Source of the DNA: Lepturacanthus savala | Lineage: Eukaryota; Chordata; Actinopteri; Scombriformes; Trichiuridae | Length of the DNA: 64,000 nt | Assembly (NCBI GenBank): GCA_030544235.1 | Contig: JARUPU010000099.1 | Coordinates: forward strand, 323,501-387,500 | Direction of reading: 5' to 3' | Shown here: positions 35,614-47,580 of the stretch, one piece after another | Position numbering within the stretch: the first letter of the stretch is position 1 | Layout of the letters: each line of letters begins with the position of its first letter | Notes under the pieces: generated by a model | Database searches by the model: none | The model's input: the letters and a program-made list of their open reading frames with translations, nothing else | What the model was told of the DNA's origin: nothing | Program-made: the position numbers and the translations under genes

Positions 35614-35787
35614 GACTAGGGTTAGAGTTAGGCTCAGCGTTGGGGTATAGGGAACGAAACTACCAGGTATATCCCTCCCAGTGATTTTAAAGGTGCTGCA
35701 GCCCCGAAACCGAAAATCATATAGAAATTGAACCAATTCCTACACCCCCCAGTTAAGAATTTAGGGTTAGGGTTAGGGTTAGGGTTA
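35614..35787 (+). repeat. Delta marker monomer with TTAGAGTTA
   Basis: A G to A change in the second head hexamer (TTAGAGTTAGGC). It recurs at 43455-43628 and 50786-50959 in delta copies 3 and 4 and is absent from delta copy 1, so it groups copies 2 to 4 together. Confidence 0.8.
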
Positions 35788-38757
35788 GACTAGGGTTAGG
35801 GTTAGGCTCAGCGTTGGGGTATAGGGAACGAAACTACCAGGTATATCCCTCCCAGTGATTTTAAAGGTGCTGCAGCCCCGAAACCGAAAATCATATAGAA
35901 ATTGAACCAATTCCTACACCCCCCAGTTAAGAATTTAGGGTTAGGGTTAGGGTTAGGGTTAGACTAGGGTTAGGGTTAGGCTCAGCGTTGGGGTATAGGG
36001 AACGAAACTACCAGGTATATCCCTCCCAGTGATTTTAAAGGTGCTGCAGCCCTGAAACCGAAAATCATATAGAAATTGAACCAATTCCTACACCCCCCAG
36101 TTAAGAATTTAGGGTTAGGGTTAGGGTTAGGGTTAGGGTTAGGGTTACACTAGGGTTAGGGTTAGGCTCAGCGTTGGGGTATAGGGAACGAAACTACCAG
36201 GTATATCCCTCCCAGTGATTTTAAAGGTGCTGCAGCCCCGAAACCGAAAATCATATAGAAATTGAACCAATTCCTACACCCCCCAGTTAAGAATTTAGGG
36301 TTAGGGTTAGGGTTAGGGTTAGACTAGGGTTAGGGTTAGGCTCAGCTTTAGGGTATAGAGAACGAAACTACCAGGTATATCCCTCCCAGTGATTTTAAAG
36401 GTGCTGCAGCCCCGAAACCGAAAATCATATAGAAATTGAACCAATTCCTACACCCCCCAGTTAAGAATTTAGGGTTAGGGTTAGGGTTAGACTAGGGTTA
36501 GGCTTAGGCTCAGCGTTGGGGTATAGAGAACGAAACTACCAGGTATATCCCTCCCAGTGATTTTAAAGGTGCTGCAGCCCCGAAACCGAAAATCATATAG
36601 AAATTGAACCAATTCCTACACCCCCCAGTTAAGAATTTAGGGTTAGGGTTAGGGTTAGGGTTAGGGTTAGACTAGGGTTAGGGTTAGGCTCAGCGTTGGG
36701 GTATAGGGAACGAAACTACCAGGTATATCCCTCCCAGTGATTTTAAAGGTGCTGCAGCCCCGAAACCGAAAATCATATAGAAATTGAACCAATTCCTACA
36801 CCCCCCAGTTAAGAATTTAGGGTTAGGGTTAGGGTTAGGGTTAGACTAGGGTTAGGGTTAGGCTCAGCGTTGGGGTATAGGGAACGAAACTACCAGGTAT
36901 ATCCCTCCCAGTGATTTTAAAGGTGCTGCAGCCCCGAAACCGAAAATCATATAGAAATTGAACCAATTCCTACACCCCCCAGTTAAGAATTTAGGGTTAG
37001 GGTTAGGGTTAGGGTTAGACTAGGGTTAGGGTTAGGCTCAGCGTTGGGGTATAGGGAACGAAACTACCAGGTATATCCCTCCCAGTGATTTTAAAGGTGC
37101 TGCAGCCCCGAAACCGAAAATCATATAGAAATTGAACCAATTCCTAGACCCCCCAGTTAAGAATATAGGGTTAGGGTTAGGGTTAGGGTTAGGGTTAGAC
37201 TAGGGTTAGGCTTAGGCTCAGCGTTGGGGTATAGAGAACGAAACTACCAGGTATATCCCTCCCAGTGATTTTAAAGGTGCTGCAGCCCCGAAACCGAAAA
37301 TCATATAGAAATTGAACCAATTCCTACACCCCCCAGTTAAGAATTTAGGGTTAGGGTTAGGGTTAGGGTTAGGGTTAGACTAGGGTTAGGGTTAGGCTCA
37401 GCGTTGGGGTATAGGGAACGAAACTACCAGGTATATCCCTCCCAGTGATTTTAAAGGTGATGCAGCCCCGAAACCGAAAATCATATAGAAATTGAACCAA
37501 TTCCTACACCCCCCAGTTAAGAATTTAGGGTTAGGGTTAGGGTTAGGGTTAGACTAGGGTTAGGGTTAGGCTCAGCGTTGGGGTATAGGGAACGAAACTA
37601 CCAGGTATATCCCTCCCAGTGATTTTAAAGGTGCTGCAGCCCCGAAACCGAAAATCATATAGAAATTGAACCAATTCCTACACCCCCCAGTTAAGAATTT
37701 AGGGTTAGGGTTAGGGTTAGGGTTAGACTAGGGTTAGGCTTAGGCTCAGCGTTGGGGTATAGAGAACGAAACTACCAGGTATATCCCTCCCAGTGATTTT
37801 AAAGGTGCTGCAGCCCCGAAACCGAAAATCATATAGAAATTGAACCAATTCCTACACCCCCCAGTTAAGAATTTAGGGTTAGGGTTAGGGTTAGGGTTAG
37901 ACTAGGGTTAGGGTTAGGCTCAGCGTTGGGGTATAGGGAACGAAACTACCAGGTATATCCCTCCCAGTGATTTTAAAGGTGCTGCAGCCCCGAAACCGAA
38001 AATCAAATAGAAATTGAACCAATTCCTACACCCCCCAGTTAAGAATTTAGGGTTAGGGTTAGGGTTAGGGTTAGACTAGGGTTAGGGTTAGGCTCAGCGT
38101 TGGGGTATAGGGAACGAAACTACCAGGTATATCCCTCCCAGTGATTTTAAAGGTGCTGCAGCCCCGAAACCGAAAATCAAATAGAAATTGAACCAATTCC
38201 TACACCCCCCAGTTAAGAATTTAGGGTTAGGGTTAGGGTTAGACTAGGGTTAGGGTTAGGCTCAGCGTTGGGGTATAGGGAACGAAACTACCAGGTATAT
38301 CCCTCCCAGTGATTTTAAAGGTGATGCAGCCCCGAAACTGAAAATCATATAGAAATTGAACCAATTCCTACACCCCCCAGTTAAGAATTTAGGGTTAGGG
38401 TTAGGGTTAGACTAGGGTTAGGGTTAGGCTCAGCGTTGGGGTATAGGGAACGAAACTACCAGGTATATCCCTCCCAGTGATTTTAAAGGTGATGCAGCCC
38501 CGAAACTGAAAATCATATAGAAATTGAACCAATTCCTACACCCCCCAGTTAGGAATTTAGGGTTAGGGTTAGGGTTAGGGTTAGACTAGGGTTAGGGTTA
38601 GGCTCAGCGTTGGGGTATAGGGAACGAAACTACCAGGTATATCCCTCCCAGTGATTTTAAAGGTGCTGCAGCCCCGAAACCGAAAATCATATAGAAATTG
38701 AACCAATTCCTACACCCCCCAGTTAAGAATTTAGGGTTAGGGTTAGGGTTAGGGTTA

Positions 38758-38931
38758 GACTCGGGTTAGGGTTAGGCTCAGCGTTGGGGTATAGGGAACG
38801 AAACTACCAGGTATATCCCTCCCAGTGATTTTAAAGGTGCTGCAGCCCCGAAACCGAAAATCATATAGAAATTGAACCAATTCCTACACCCCCCAGTTAA
38901 GAATTTAGGGTTAGGGTTAGGGTTAGGGTTA
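38758..38931 (+). repeat. Full-length GACTCGGG monomer
   Basis: This unit has the GACTCGGG start typical of the truncated delta monomers but keeps the entire core (174 bp). Its left context (GATGCAG/GAAACTG/GTTAGGAATT unit, then one plain) equals that of the truncated monomers at 32339 and 54968. It is therefore a candidate for the undeleted ancestor. Further full-length copies are at 57642-57815, 59556-59729 and 62711-62884. Confidence 0.85.
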
Positions 38932-39105
38932 GACTAGGGTTAGGGTTAGGCTCAGCGTTGGGGTATAGGGAACGAAACTACCAGGTATATCCCTCCCAGT
39001 GATTTTAAAGGTGCTGCAGCCCCGAAACCGAAAATCATATAGAAATTGAACCAATTCCTACACCCCCCAGTTAAGAATTTAGGGTTAGGGTTAGGGTTAG
39101 GGTTA

Positions 39106-39279
39106 GACTAGGGTTAGGCTCAGCGTTGGGGTAAAGGGAACGAAACTACCAGGTATATCCCTCCCAGTGATTTTAAAGGTGCTGCAGCCCCGAAACCGAA
39201 AATCATATAGAAATTGAACCAATTCCTACACCCCCCAGTTAAGAATATAGGGTTAGGGTTAGGGTTAGGGTTAGGGTTA
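39106..39279 (+). repeat. Monomer with shortened head and GTAAAGGG
   Basis: One hexamer is missing from the head (GACTAGGGTTAGGCTC), TATAGGG reads TAAAGGG, and the core ends GAATATAGG instead of GAATTTAGG. An extra hexamer in the tail restores 174 bp. The same unit recurs at 57984, 59904 and 63059 and marks the epsilon module. Confidence 0.85.
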
Positions 39280-40173
39280 GACTAGGGTTAGGGTTAGGCT
39301 CAGCTTTAGGGTATAGAGAACGAAACTACCAGGTATATCCCTCCCAGTGATTTTAAAGGTGCTGCAGCCCCGAAACCGAAAATCATATAGAAATTGAACC
39401 AATTCCTACACCCCCCAGTTAAGAATTTAGGGTTAGGGTTAGGGTTAGGGTTAGACTAGGGTTAGGCTTAGGCTCAGCGTTGGGGTATAGAGAACGAAAC
39501 TACCAGGTATATCCCTCCCAGTGATTTTAAAGGTGCTGCAGCCCCGAAACCGAAAATCATATAGAAATTGAACCAATTCCTACACCCCCCAGTTAAGAAT
39601 TTAGGGTTAGGGTTAGGGTTAGGGTTAGGGTTAGACTAGGGTTAGGGTTAGGCTCAGCGTTGGGGTATAGGGAACGAAACTACCAGGTATATCCCTCCCA
39701 GTGATTTTAAAGGTGATGCAGCCCCGAAACCGAAAATCATATAGAAATTGAACCAATTCCTACACCCCCCAGTTAGGAATTTAGGATTAGGGTTAGGGTT
39801 AGGGTTAGGGTTAGACTAGGGTTAGGGTTAGGCTCAGCGTTGGGGTATAGGGAACGAAACTACCAGGTATATCCCTCCCAGTGATTTTAAAGGTGCTGCA
39901 GCCCCGAAACCGAAAATCATATAGAAATTGAACCAATTCCTACACCCCCCAGTTAAGAATTTAGGGTTAGGGTTAGGGTTAGGGTTAGGGTTAGGGTTAG
40001 ACTAGGGTTAGGGTTAGGCTCAGCGTTGGGGTATAGGGAACGAAACTACCAGGTATATCCCTCCCAGTGATTTTAAAGGTGCTGCAGCCCCGAAACCGAA
40101 AATCATATAGAAATTGAACCAATTCCTACACCCCCCAGTTAAGAATTTAGGGTTAGGGTTAGGGTTAGGGTTA

Positions 40174-40249
40174 GACTCGGGTTAGGGTTAGGCTCAGCGT
40201 TGGGGTATAGGGAACGAAAGGGTTAGGGTTAGGGTTAGGGTTAGGGTTA
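40174..40249 (+). repeat. Truncated 76-bp monomer, end of delta copy 2
   Basis: Identical by eye to the unit at 32339, with GACTCGGG and five perfect hexamers. It follows two plain monomers after the GGATTAGG-tailed unit. Confidence 0.9.
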
Positions 40250-43200
40250 GACTAGGGTTAGGGTTAGGCTCAGCGTTGGGGTATAGGGAACGAAACTACC
40301 AGGTATATCCCTCCCAGTGATTTTAAAGGTGCTGCAGCCCCGAAACCGAAAATCATATAGAAATTGAACCAATTCCTACACCCCCCAGTTAAGAATTTAG
40401 GGTTAGGGTTAGGGTTAGGGTTAGGGTTAGACTAGGGTTAGGGTTAGGCTCAGCGTTGGGGTATAGGGAACGAAACTACCAGGTATATCCCTCCCAGTGA
40501 TTTTAAAGGTGATGCAGCCCCGAAACCGAAAATCATATAGAAATTGAACCAATTCCTACACCCCCCAGTTAAGAATTTAGGGTTAGGGTTAGGGTTAGGG
40601 TTAGACTAGGGTTAGGGTTAGGCTCAGCGTTGGGGTATAGGGAACGAAACTACCAGGTATATCCCTCCCAGTGATTTTAAAGGTGCTGCAGCCCCGAAAC
40701 CGAAAATCAAATAGAAATTGAACCAATTCCTACACCCCCCAGTTAAGAATTTAGGGTTAGGGTTAGGGTTAGGGTTAGGGTTAGACTAGGGTTAGGGTTA
40801 GGCTCAGCGTTGGGGTATAGGGAACGAAACTACCAGGTATATCCCTCCCAGTGATTTTAAAGGTGCTGCAGCCCCGAAACCGAAAATCATATAGAAATTG
40901 AACCAATTCCTACACCCCCCAGTTAAGAATTTAGGGTTAGGGTTAGGGTTAGGGTTAGGGTTAGACTAGGGTTAGGGTTAGGCTCAGCGTTGGGGTATAG
41001 GGAACGAAACTACCAGGTATATCCCTCCCAGTGATTTTAAAGGTGCTGCAGCCCCGAAACCGAAAATCATATAGAAATTGAACCAATTCCTACACCCCCC
41101 AGTTAAGAATTTAGGGTTAGGGTTAGGGTTAGGGTTAGGGTTAGACTAGGGTTAGGGTTAGGCTCAGCGTTGGGGTATAGGGAACGAAACTACCAGGTAT
41201 ATCCCTCCCAGTGATTTTAAAGGTGCTGCAGCCCCGAAACCGAAAATCATATAGAAATTGAACCAATTCCTACACCCCCCAGTTAAGAATTTAGGGTTAG
41301 GGTTAGGGTTAGACTAGGGTTAGGCTTAGGCTCAGCGTTGGGGTATAGAGAACGAAACTACCAGGTATATCCCTCCCAGTGATTTTAAAGGTGCTGCAGC
41401 CCCGAAACCGAAAATCATATAGAAATTGAACCAATTCCTACACCCCCCAGTTAAGAATTTAGGGTTAGGGTTAGGGTTAGGGTTAGGGTTAGGGTTAGAC
41501 TAGGGTTAGGGTTAGGCTCAGCTTTAGGGTATAGAGAACGAAACTACCAGGTATATCCCTCCCAGTGATTTTAAAGGTGCTGCAGCCCCGAAACCGAAAA
41601 TCATATAGAAATTGAACCAATTCCTACACCCCCCAGTTAAGAATTTAGGGTTAGGGTTAGGGTTAGGGTTAGACTAGGGTTAGGGTTAGGCTCAGCGTTG
41701 GGGTATAGGGAACGAAACTACCAGGTATATCCCTCCCAGTGATTTTAAAGGTGCTGCAGCCCCGAAACCGAAAATCATATAGAAATTGAACCAATTCCTA
41801 CACCCCCCAGTTAAGAATTTAGGGTTAGGGTTAGGGTTAGGGTTAGGGTTACACTAGGGTTAGGGTTAGGCTCAGCGTTGGGGTATAGGGAACGAAACTA
41901 CCAGGTATATCCCTCCCAGTGATTTTAAAGGTGCTGCAGCCCCGAAACCGAAAATCATATAGAAATTGAACCAATTCCTACACCCCCCAGTTAAGAATTT
42001 AGGGTTAGGGTTAGGGTTAGGGTTAGACTAGGGTTAGGCTTAGGCTCAGCGTTGGGGTATAGAGAACGAAACTACCAGGTATATCCCTCCCAGTGATTTT
42101 AAAGGTGCTGCAGCCCCGAAAGCGAAAATCATATAGAAATTGAACCAATTCCTACACCCCCCAGTTAAGAATTTAGGGTCAGGGTTAGGGTTAGGGTTAG
42201 ACTAGGGTTAGGGTTAGGCTCAGCGTTGGGGTATAGGGAACGAAACTACCAGGTATATCCCTCCCAGTGATTTTAAAGGTGCTGCAGCCCCGAAACCGAA
42301 AATCATATAGAAATTGAACCAATTCCTACACCCCCCAGTTAAGAATTTAGGGTTAGGGTTAGGGTTAGGGTTAGGGTTAGGGTTACACTAGGGTTAGGGT
42401 TAGGCTCAGCGTTGGGGTATAGGGAACGAAACTACCAGGTATATCCCTCCCAGTGATTTTAAAGGTGCTGCAGCCCCGAAACCGAAAATCATATAGAAAT
42501 TGAACCAATTCCTACACCCCCCAGTTAAGAATTTAGGGTTAGGGTTAGGGTTAGGGTTAGACTAGGGTTAGGGTTAGGCTCAGCTTTAGGGTATAGAGAA
42601 CGAAACTACCAGGTATATCCCTCCCAGTGATTTTAAAGGTGCTGCAGCCCCGAAACCGAAAATCATATAGAAATTGAACCAATTCCTACACCCCCCAGTT
42701 AAGAATTTAGGGTTAGGGTTAGGGTTAGGGTTAGGGTTAGACTAGGGTTAGGGTTAGGCTCAGCGTTGGGGTATAGGGAACGAAACTACCAGGTATATCC
42801 CTCCCAGTGATTTTAAAGGTGCTGCAGCCCCGAAACCGAAAATCATATAGAAATTGAACCAATTCCTACACCCCCCAGTTAAGAATTTAGGGTTAGGGTT
42901 AGGGTTAGGGTTAGGGTTAGACTAGGGTTAGGGTTAGGCTCAGCGTTGGGGTATAGGGAACGAAACTACCAGGTATATCCCTCCCAGTGATTTTAAAGGT
43001 GATGCAGCCCCGAAACCGAAAATCATATAGAAATTGAACCAATTCCTACACCCCCCAGTTAAGAATTTAGGGTTAGGGTTAGGGTTAGGGTTAGGGTTAG
43101 ACTAGGGTTAGGGTTAGGCTCAGCGTTGGGGTATAGGGAACGAAACTACCAGGTATATCCCTCCCAGTGATTTTAAAGGTGCTGCAGCCCCGAAACCGAA

Positions 43201-46200
43201 AATCATATAGAAATTGAACCAATTCCTACACCCCCCAGTTAAAGAATTTAGGGTTAGGGTTAGGGTTAGGGTTAGACTAGGGTTAGGCTTAGGCTCAGCG
43301 TTGGGGTATAGAGAACGAAACTACCAGGTATATCCCTCCCAGTGATTTTAAAGGTGCTGCAGCCCCGAAACCGAAAATCATATAGAAATTGAACCAATTC
43401 CTACACCCCCCAGTTAAGAATTTAGGGTTAGGGTTAGGGTTAGGGTTAGGGTTAGACTAGGGTTAGAGTTAGGCTCAGCGTTGGGGTATAGGGAACGAAA
43501 CTACCAGGTATATCCCTCCCAGTGATTTTAAAGGTGCTGCAGCCCCGAAACCGAAAATCATATAGAAATTGAACCAATTCCTACACCCCCCAGTTAAGAA
43601 TTTAGGGTTAGGGTTAGGGTTAGGGTTAGACTAGGGTTAGGGTTAGGCTCAGCGTTGGGGTATAGGGAACGAAACTACCAGGTATATCCCTCCCAGTGAT
43701 TTTAAAGGTGCTGCAGCCCCGAAACCGAAAATCATATAGAAATTGAACCAATTCCTACACCCCCCAGTTAAGAATTTAGGGTTAGGGTTAGGGTTAGGGT
43801 TAGACTAGGGTTAGGGTTAGGCTCAGCGTTGGGGTATAGGGAACGAAACTACCAGGTATATCCCTCCCAGTGATTTTAAAGGTGCTGCAGCCCTGAAACC
43901 GAAAATCATATAGAAATTGAACCAATTCCTACACCCCCCAGTTAAGAATTTAGGGTTAGGGTTAGGGTTAGGGTTAGGGTTAGGGTTACACTAGGGTTAG
44001 GGTTAGGCTCAGCGTTGGGGTATAGGGAACGAAACTACCAGGTATATCCCTCCCAGTGATTTTAAAGGTGCTGCAGCCCCGAAACCGAAAATCATATAGA
44101 AATTGAACCAATTCCTACACCCCCCAGTTAAGAATTTAGGGTTAGGGTTAGGGTTAGGGTTAGACTAGGGTTAGGGTTAGGCTCAGCTTTAGGGTATAGA
44201 GAACGAAACTACCAGGTATATCCCTCCCAGTGATTTTAAAGGTGCTGCAGCCCCGAAACCGAAAATCATATAGAAATTGAACCAATTCCTACACCCCCCA
44301 GTTAAGAATTTAGGGTTAGGGTTAGGGTTAGGGTTAGGGTTAGACTAGGGTTAGGGTTAGGCTCAGCGTTGGGGTATAGGGAACGAAACTACCAGGTATA
44401 TCCCTCCCAGTGATTTTAAAGGTGCTGCAGCCCCGAAACCGAAAATCATATAGAAATTGAACCAATTCCTACACCCCCCAGTTAAGAATTTAGGGTTAGG
44501 GTTAGGGTTAGGGTTAGGGTTAGACTAGGGTTAGGGTTAGGCTCAGCGTTGGGGTATAGGGAACGAAACTACCAGGTATATCCCTCCCAGTGATTTTAAA
44601 GGTGCTGCAGCCCCGAAACCGAAAATCATATAGAAATTGAACCAATTCCTACACCCCCCAGTTAAGAATTTAGGGTTAGGGTTAGGGTTAGACTAGGGTT
44701 AGGCTTAGGCTCAGCGTTGGGGTATAGAGAACGAAACTACCAGGTATATCCCTCCCAGTGATTTTAAAGGTGCTGCAGCCCCGAAACCGAAAATCATATA
44801 GAAATTGAACCAATTCCTACACCCCCCAGTTAAGAATTTAGGGTTAGGGTTAGGGTTAGGGTTAGGGTTAGACTAGGGTTAGGGTTAGGCTCAGCGTTGG
44901 GGTATAGGGAACGAAACTACCAGGTATATCCCTCCCAGTGATTTTAAAGGTGCTGCAGCCCCGAAACCGAAAATCATATAGAAATTGAACCAATTCCTAC
45001 ACCCCCCAGTTAAGAATTTAGGGTTAGGGTTAGGGTTAGGGTTAGACTAGGGTTAGGGTTAGGCTCAGCGTTGGGGTATAGGGAACGAAACTACCAGGTA
45101 TATCCCTCCCAGTGATTTTAAAGGTGCTGCAGCCCCGAAACCGAAAATCATATAGAAATTGAACCAATTCCTACACCCCCCAGTTAAGAATTTAGGGTTA
45201 GGGTTAGGGTTAGGGTTAGACTAGGGTTAGGGTTAGGCTCAGCGTTGGGGTATAGGGAACGAAACTACCAGGTATATCCCTCCCAGTGATTTTAAAGGTG
45301 CTGCAGCCCCGAAACCGAAAATCATATAGAAATTGAACCAATTCCTACACCCCCCAGTTAAGAATTTAGGGTTAGGGTTAGGGTTAGGGTTAGGGTTACA
45401 CTAGGGTTAGGGTTAGGCTCAGCGTTGGGGTATAGGGAACGAAACTACCAGGTATATCCCTCCCAGTGATTTTAAAGGTGCTGCAGCCCCGAAACCGAAA
45501 ATCATATAGAAATTGAACCAATTCCTACACCCCCCAGTTAAGAATTTAGGGTTAGGGTTAGGGTTAGGGTTAGACTAGGGTTAGGGTTAGGCTCAGCTTT
45601 AGGGTATAGAGAACGAAACTACCAGGTATATCCCTCCCAGTGATTTTAAAGGTGCTGCAGCCCCGAAACCGAAAATCATATAGAAATTGAACCAATTCCT
45701 ACACCCCCCAGTTAAGAATTTAGGGTTAGGGTTAGGGTTAGGGTTAGACTAGGGTTAGGGTTAGGCTCAGCGTTGGGGTATAGGGAACGAAACTACCAGG
45801 TATATCCCTCCCAGTGATTTTAAAGGTGCTGCAGCCCCGAAACCGAAAATCATATAGAAATTGAACCAATTCCTACACCCCCCAGTTAAGAATTTAGGGT
45901 TAGGGTTAGGGTTAGGGTTAGACTAGGGTTAGGCTTAGGCTCAGCGTTGGGGTATAGAGAACGAAACTACCAGGTATATCCCTCCCAGTGATTTTAAAGG
46001 TGCTGCAGCCCCGAAACCGAAAATCAAATAGAAATTGAACCAATTCCTACACCCCCCAGTTAAGAATTTAGGGTTAGGGTTAGGGTTAGGGTTAGACTAG
46101 GGTTAGGGTTAGGCTCAGCGTTGGGGTATAGGGAACGAAACTACCAGGTATATCCCTCCCAGTGATTTTAAAGGTGCTGCAGCCCCGAAACCGAAAATCA

Positions 46201-46442
46201 AATAGAAATTGAACCAATTCCTACACCCCCCAGTTAAGAATTTAGGGTTAGGGTTAGGGTTAGGGTTAGACTAGGGTTAGGGTTAGGCTCAGCGTTGGGG
46301 TATAGGGAACGAAACTACCAGGTATATCCCTCCCAGTGATTTTAAAGGTGCTGCAGCCCCGAAACCGAAAATCAAATAGAAATTGAACCAATTCCTACAC
46401 CCCCCAGTTAAGAATTTAGGGTTAGGGTTAGGGTTAGGGTTA

Positions 46443-46610
46443 GACTAGGGTTAGGGTTAGGCTCAGCGTTGGGGTATAGGGAACGAAACTACCAGGTATA
46501 TCCCTCCCAGTGATTTTAAAGGTGCTGCAGCCCCGAAACCGAAAATCAAATAGAAATTGAACCAATTCCTACACCCCCCAGTTAAGAATTTAGGGTTAGG
46601 GTTAGGGTTA
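46443..46610 (+). repeat. Fourth ATCAAATAG monomer of a run, 168 bp
   Basis: ATCAAATAG units (T to A in ATCATATAG) occur in short runs: three in each beta copy, three in delta copy 1, and four in delta copies 3 and 4 (45921-46610; 53252-53941). The unit that ends a run before the GAAACTG position has a three-hexamer tail and is 168 bp long. The short tail is inherited with it in each copy. Confidence 0.75.
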
Positions 46611-47504
46611 GACTAGGGTTAGGGTTAGGCTCAGCGTTGGGGTATAGGGAACGAAACTACCAGGTATATCCCTCCCAGTGATTTTAAAGGTGCTGCAGCC
46701 CCGAAACCGAAAATCATATAGAAATTGAACCAATTCCTACACCCCCCAGTTAAGAATTTAGGGTTAGGGTTAGGGTTAGGGTTAGACTAGGGTTAGGCTT
46801 AGGCTCAGCGTTGGGGTATAGAGAACGAAACTACCAGGTATATCCCTCCCAGTGATTTTAAAGGTGCTGCAGCCCCGAAACCGAAAATCATATAGAAATT
46901 GAACCAATTCCTACACCCCCCAGTTAAGAATTTAGGGTTAGGGTTAGGGTTAGGGTTAGGGTTAGACTAGGGTTAGGGTTAGGCTCAGCGTTGGGGTATA
47001 GGGAACGAAACTACCAGGTATATCCCTCCCAGTGATTTTAAAGGTGATGCAGCCCCGAAACCGAAAATCATATAGAAATTGAACCAATTCCTACACCCCC
47101 CAGTTAGGAATTTAGGATTAGGGTTAGGGTTAGGGTTAGGGTTAGACTAGGGTTAGGGTTAGGCTCAGCGTTGGGGTATAGGGAACGAAACTACCAGGTA
47201 TATCCCTCCCAGTGATTTTAAAGGTGCTGCAGCCCCGAAACCGAAAATCATATAGAAATTGAACCAATTCCTACACCCCCCAGTTAAGAATTTAGGGTTA
47301 GGGTTAGGGTTAGGGTTAGGGTTAGGGTTAGACTAGGGTTAGGGTTAGGCTCAGCGTTGGGGTATAGGGAACGAAACTACCAGGTATATCCCTCCCAGTG
47401 ATTTTAAAGGTGCTGCAGCCCCGAAACCGAAAATCATATAGAAATTGAACCAATTCCTACACCCCCCAGTTAAGAATTTAGGGTTAGGGTTAGGGTTAGG
47501 GTTA

Positions 47505-47580
47505 GACTCGGGTTAGGGTTAGGCTCAGCGTTGGGGTATAGGGAACGAAAGGGTTAGGGTTAGGGTTAGGGTTAGGGTTA
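47505..47580 (+). repeat. Truncated 76-bp monomer, end of delta copy 3
   Basis: GACTCGGG form, same breakpoint, in the same context as the unit at 40174: GGATTAGG-tailed monomer, then two plain ones. Confidence 0.9.

Larger units (their letters stand above)
37726..40046 (+). repeat. Epsilon module inside delta copy 2
   Basis: Monomer starts at 37726, 39106, 39634, 39814 and 40000 all lie exactly 23,953 bp before those at 61679, 63059, 63587, 63767 and 63953. The marker series is the same, including the GTAAAGGG/GAATATAGG unit and the GATGCAG/GTTAGGAATT/GGATTAGG unit. The only difference I noticed is GACTAGGG at 40000 against CACTAGGG at 63953. This links the right end of the window to the interior of delta copy 2. 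Confidence 0.8.
32415..40249 (+). repeat. Delta higher-order repeat, copy 2 (7,835 bp)
   Basis: Left part matches delta copies 3 and 4: GAAAGCG at 34281, TCAGGG at 34338, TTAAAGAATT at 35398, TTAGAGTTA near 35624, CCCTGAAACC near 36050. From about 36,490 it diverges into an epsilon-type segment with GAATATAGG tails (about 37164 and 39246), two GATGCAG/GAAACTG monomers, a full-length GACTCGGG unit (38758) and a GTAAAGGG unit (39106), before the truncated monomer at 40174. One hexamer is missing upstream of 33657 relative to the other delta copies. Confidence 0.8.
40250..47580 (+). repeat. Delta higher-order repeat, copy 3 (7,331 bp)
   Basis: About 42 monomers from plain/GATGCAG/ATCAAATAG to the truncated GACTCGGG monomer at 47505. 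Landmarks GAAAGCG (42122), TCAGGG (42179), TTAGAGTTA unit (43455), CCCTGAAACC (43891) and the first of four ATCAAATAG monomers (45921) all sit exactly 7,331 bp before their delta copy 4 partners. The last seven units differ: plain, GGCTTAGG, GATGCAG/GTTAGGAATT with a GGATTAGG tail, then two plain units and the truncated one. That ending matches delta copy 2. Confidence 0.85.
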